Positions 6,972-8,982 of a stretch of 8,982 bases of DNA are shown in pieces. The notes under the pieces were generated by a model that was not told where the DNA came from, did not search any database, and was given only the letters and a program-made list of their open reading frames with translations. The stretch is from Desulfobacterales bacterium (GTDB lineage Bacteria; Desulfobacterota; Desulfobacteria; Desulfobacterales; JAHEIW01): contig JAQYWI010000210.1 of NCBI GenBank assembly GCA_030145015.1, forward strand, positions 1 to 8,982, in the 5' to 3' direction. The translations under genes and the position numbers were made by a program. Every line of letters starts with the position of its first letter. Position 1 is the first letter of the stretch.

Positions 6972-8057
6972 TTATTTTGAAACAATCCAGTTGCTACCGC
7001 CATCTGTGCTTTTGTATATACCATCTATGGTGCCGGCATACAGAATATTCTTGTTGCCGGGGTCAATGGCGAAGGCTTTAATATAGCGCTTATTCAGGCC
7101 ATTATTGATTTCTAACCAATTGGTACCGCCATTTGTACTCTTGAAAATGCCATTAATTGTTCCTGCGTAAACCGTGGCTGTGTTGTTAGGTTCAATGGCT
7201 AAGGTTAGAACATCGGGTTTAGCTAAACCTTTGCTGATGTAAGTCCAATTATTGCCGCCATCCGTACTTTTGAAGACACCCGCCATGGTTCCAGCATAAA
7301 TCGTATTATTGTTACGGGGGTCAATGGCTAGCGCTTTAGTATGAAGTTCCCTCAGTTTACATTTTTTTGCAGGCCATTTAGCGCCCCAGTCGACGCTTTT
7401 GTAAACGCCACAGCGAGTGCCGGCATAAAGCGTGCTTGGTTTGCTGGGGTCAATGGCCAAAGATTCAATTTTAAGATTTAATTCCTCGAAGCCAATGTTA
7501 ATAGAAGACCATTTTTCGCCTCCATTGGTGCTCTTGAATGCACAATCCCTGAGTTTTGATTCATGCCTGCTTTCGTTTTTGTGGTTCATAAACACGGCTA
7601 CAACCCATGCGGCATCTCGGGCGATGGCATAAAGGGTGTTTGTATTGGCCGGATCAACGGCTATGGCTAAAACCGCAACCTCGTATAGGCAGCTCTGCAT
7701 GAGGGTCCAGTTATCGCCGCCATCGATACTCTTAAAAGCACCAGAGCGAGTGCCTGCATAAAGCGTAGGCGTGTCAACAGGGTCAATGGCTAAGGATAGG
7801 ACATCGGTATTTTTCAAACCATTGCTGATGGAAATCCAATTAGATCCGCGATCTGCGCTCCTAAAAGCACCCCGCTGAGTACCAATATACAGGATGCTTG
7901 TATTGGCCGGATCAATGGCTATTGCTGCTACATGCATACCCTTCGGGTCCCATCCGACCCATTGTCTCTCTCCGGCCATGGAATTGTCGGATAACAAGAA
8001 CACGAAGACGATAATGCTCAAGATAACGGTAAATTGACTGCTAATATGCCTTTTCAC
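6972..8057 (-). CDS. Exported seven-bladed Asp-box (BNR/sortilin-like) beta-propeller protein
   Basis: This 361-residue protein is read from a GTG start backed by a strong AGGAGG. Residues 1-28 form a Sec signal peptide: basic KRH, a hydrophobic core FTVILSIIVFVFLL, and probable cleavage after SMA28. The mature protein is almost entirely repeats of the form AIDPxNxxTLYAGTxxGxFKSTDGGxNW. Seven Asp boxes (S-x-D/N-x-G-x-x-W) occur at 67-74, 110-117, 176-183, 221-228, 264-271, 307-314 and 350-357. Spacing is 43 residues except 66 and 45 around the third, where blade 3 carries an insertion of about 23 residues (about 147-171). Seven copies fit one closed seven-bladed propeller, with the N-terminal WVGWDP segment able to complete the last blade. 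No catalytic domain is seen, so it is probably a binding or scaffold protein in the periplasm or outside. It is more AT-rich than the metabolic genes and converges with the molybdoenzyme gene across 42 bp without an obvious terminator. Confidence 0.9.
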   Translation of the reverse strand: MKRHISSQFTVILSIIVFVFLLSDNSMAGERQWVGWDPKGMHVAAIAIDPANTSILYIGTQRGAFRSADRGSNWISISNGLKNTDVLSLAIDPVDTPTLYAGTRSGAFKSIDGGDNWTLMQSCLYEVAVLAIAVDPANTNTLYAIARDAAWVVAVFMNHKNESRHESKLRDCAFKSTNGGEKWSSINIGFEELNLKIESLAIDPSKPSTLYAGTRCGVYKSVDWGAKWPAKKCKLRELHTKALAIDPRNNNTIYAGTMAGVFKSTDGGNNWTYISKGLAKPDVLTLAIEPNNTATVYAGTINGIFKSTNGGTNWLEINNGLNKRYIKAFAIDPGNKNILYAGTIDGIYKSTDGGSNWIVSK

Positions 8058-8064
8058 TCTCAGA

Positions 8065-8070
8065 CCTCCT
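8065..8070 (-). promoter_or_regulatory. Strong Shine-Dalgarno AGGAGG fixing a GTG start
   Basis: Read on the minus strand, AGGAGG lies 7 nt before the GTG at 8057-8055. This supports the non-ATG start of the propeller protein, and the resulting N-terminus is a proper signal peptide. Confidence 0.85.
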
Positions 8071-8404
8071 TTTTAGATAATTGAGATTATCATCTATAAA
8101 AATTAAGCAAGCCGCATGGAACCAATAGTCCATCAGGAGTCAGAGAAGTGCGTCCGCAGTAGATCCACCAATTAATCAATAGCTGCTTTCAGGTTAAAAT
8201 CTGAATGAGGTGAGAATCATTTTCGGTCAGAAAGAAATTTAGAAATGGAGAGTCGATTAGTCGATGAGCAAGAATGGTCGATTAGAATTTATGAGAAGTA
8301 ATTTTGAGTGTGAGATTGAGTTTCAGATCAGCACAATGTTAAAATTCAAATATTATGGGCACGATGTAATTTCAAGAAAATTCAAGTGCCGATATCACTA
8401 TGGC

Positions 8405-8471
8405 AAATGGTGTCAAATCTTGAATAGTGAATAGTGGTATTTTATTCACTATTCAAGATTTGACACCATTT
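8405..8471. repeat. Perfect 29-bp inverted repeat (hairpin) with 9-nt loop
   Basis: Arm 8405-8433 is the exact reverse complement of 8443-8471, with GTGGTATTT between them. The right arm runs into six T residues (8469-8474), so on the plus strand it has the look of a rho-independent terminator, but no plus-strand gene lies upstream. On the minus strand only three T follow, which makes it a poor terminator for the TetR gene. The length and perfection of the stem suit a palindromic mobile or REP-type repeat better than a terminator. Confidence 0.9.
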
Positions 8472-8510
8472 TTTCTAGACCATATCGTCCGAATCATCTT
8501 AAAACTTTAA

Positions 8511-8603
8511 CTGCTTATCTGGAAAGTCTAAGTTGCCATTAGATAAACTTCCTGTGGGAGCGGCTTCCACATTTAATACGACTTGTTCTTTCCGGATAAC
8601 CAG
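8511..8603. repeat. REP/MITE-like palindrome with GTGGGAGCGGCTTCCAC core
   Basis: The core at 8553-8571, TGTGGGAGCGGCTTCCACA, folds into a short stem (TGTGG/CCACA plus two pairs, one of them wobble) around GCGGC. It resembles the GTGGGAGCGGCTTCCAGC-type REP sequences known from other proteobacteria. Around it, 8511-8535 and 8579-8603 are inverted copies that match at 19 of 25 positions, including TATCTGGAAAG against CTTTCCGGATA. Together they form a palindrome of about 93 bp with no coding potential, typical of a small non-autonomous repeat element. Confidence 0.65.
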
Positions 8604-8614
8604 AAAACTATAAA

Positions 8615-8632
8615 ATAGGGACCGGTCGGTAT
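8615..8632. promoter_or_regulatory. TetR-operator-like palindrome
   Basis: ATAGGGACCGGTCGGTAT is an 18-bp imperfect palindrome (7 of 9 pairs) around a perfect GACCGGTC centre. It resembles ACCGACCGGTCGGT-type sites bound by many TetR-family repressors. It lies 41 bp beyond the 3' end of the TetR-family gene in this window, an unusual place for autoregulation. It may control a transcript not recognised here or be a relic of a rearranged promoter. Binding is inferred from sequence only. Confidence 0.35.
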
Positions 8633-8673
8633 ATTTATTGATGAAAAAATGAACGCATTTTAAAAAAAATTTC

Positions 8674-8982
8674 TTATTTTTCTAACTGCCGGATATAAAA
8701 ACGAAGCTGACTGACGGTCTGATCCAGAATGGCGGGGTCGCGGCTGGAGGCATATAAGGCGGCCGCGCCGTTTAAAGAAATAATAATATAGTTGGCGATC
8801 TCCTTAAAATTCAAATCCGCTTTGAGCATTCCCTGTTGATCGGCCTGTTCCAGCCAGGCGCACAGCAATCCGGCCAGCTGGGTAAAACCCTGTAAAAGGC
8901 GGGCACTCATGGCCTCCGATTGACCGGACAGCTCAACCAGCATGCTGTGGAAAAAGCAGCCGCCCTCAAATACGTTATTTCC
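8674..8982 (-). CDS. TetR/AcrR-family transcriptional regulator, C-terminal part (5' end outside window)
   Basis: The frame runs open to the right window edge, giving the last 102 residues of a protein usually about 190-210 long. The DNA-binding helix-turn-helix is outside the window. The visible part begins GNNVFEGGCFFHSMLVELSG, matching the GC-x-(x)-N/S-x-x-x-EL segment that opens the C-terminal ligand-binding domain of one TetR subgroup. It continues with the usual helices ending in a QxGxLxADLxxxxxAxxxxxxLxGAxxLxxxSRDP pattern and a terminal helix QLRFYIRQLEK. The internal ATG at 8943 is not the start. It presumably represses a nearby target gene until it binds a small ligand; neither target nor ligand can be read here. 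An operator-like palindrome lies just downstream of its stop. Confidence 0.85.
   Translation of the reverse strand, partial: GNNVFEGGCFFHSMLVELSGQSEAMSARLLQGFTQLAGLLCAWLEQADQQGMLKADLNFKEIANYIIISLNGAAALYASSRDPAILDQTVSQLRFYIRQLEK

Larger units (their letters stand above)
8058..8673. other. AT-rich intergenic region, no gene seen, several repeats
   Basis: This 616-bp stretch contains no convincing gene on either strand. It holds the ribosome binding site of the propeller gene at its left end, a 9-bp direct repeat GTCGATTAG at 8252-8260 and 8277-8285, the perfect 29-bp hairpin, a REP-like palindrome and an operator-like palindrome (listed separately). The part from about 8075 to 8400 shows no other recognisable structure. 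Base composition is markedly more AT-rich than in the left half of the window. Confidence 0.7.

Noticed and set aside
8101..8140. Possible sigma-54 promoter (TTGG...TTGCT) upstream of the propeller gene on the minus strand
   Set aside because: The spacing between GG and GC is 13 rather than 10 nt, so the element does not fit the -24/-12 consensus.
8245..8301. An 18-codon ORF starting ATGGAGAGTCGA
   Set aside because: No Shine-Dalgarno, no family similarity that I recognise, and it lies in AT-rich DNA where such short frames are expected by chance.

Overview
This window looks like a stretch of a bacterial chromosome, probably an anaerobe of the Desulfobacterota (sulfate-reducer relatives). 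That placement is inferred from an AprA/AprB-like flavoprotein and ferredoxin pair, a DmsA-type molybdoenzyme, and intergenic DNA crowded with palindromic repeats. No rRNA, tRNA or marker gene fixes the taxonomy. Six protein genes are supported, two of them cut by the window ends. I see no CRISPR array, transposase gene, tRNA or rRNA.

Layout, left to right. (1) 2-685 (+) is the C-terminal part of a thiamine-diphosphate enzyme of the acetolactate synthase/decarboxylase superfamily. (2) 686-949 is a gap filled by a long imperfect hairpin built from 7-bp GTGTCGG units, followed by a weak promoter candidate. (3) 950-2898 (+) is a two-gene operon: a 66-residue 2[4Fe-4S] ferredoxin and a 562-residue FAD oxidoreductase related to the alpha subunit of APS reductase. 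(4) 2899-3287 lies between convergent genes and holds a composite repeat element of about 320 bp. In it, inverted arms made of short ACTTTAGGC-like units enclose two back-to-back tandem arrays. (5) 3288-4733 (-) is an RsmF-like rRNA cytosine-5 methyltransferase. (6) 4791-6929 (+) is a DmsA-like molybdopterin oxidoreductase without a Tat signal, divergent from the methyltransferase across 57 bp. (7) 6972-8057 (-) is an exported seven-Asp-box beta-propeller protein, visibly more AT-rich than the genes before it. (8) 8058-8673 is an AT-rich non-coding stretch with a perfect 29-bp hairpin, a REP/MITE-like palindrome and a TetR-operator-like palindrome. (9) 8674-8982 (-) is the C-terminal part of a TetR-family regulator.

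How the genes may work together. The ferredoxin and flavoprotein almost certainly form one redox unit (adjacent, same strand, matching AAGGAG ribosome binding sites, AprB-like tryptophan in the ferredoxin). The TPP enzyme upstream and the molybdoenzyme downstream are both redox or carbon-metabolism genes and could feed the same pathway, but each is separated from the pair by repeats or by an opposite-strand gene, so this is only a hypothesis. The methyltransferase, propeller protein and TetR regulator show no evident link to it. The most unusual material in the window is non-coding: four different palindromic or tandem repeat families occupy every intergenic region longer than about 250 bp.
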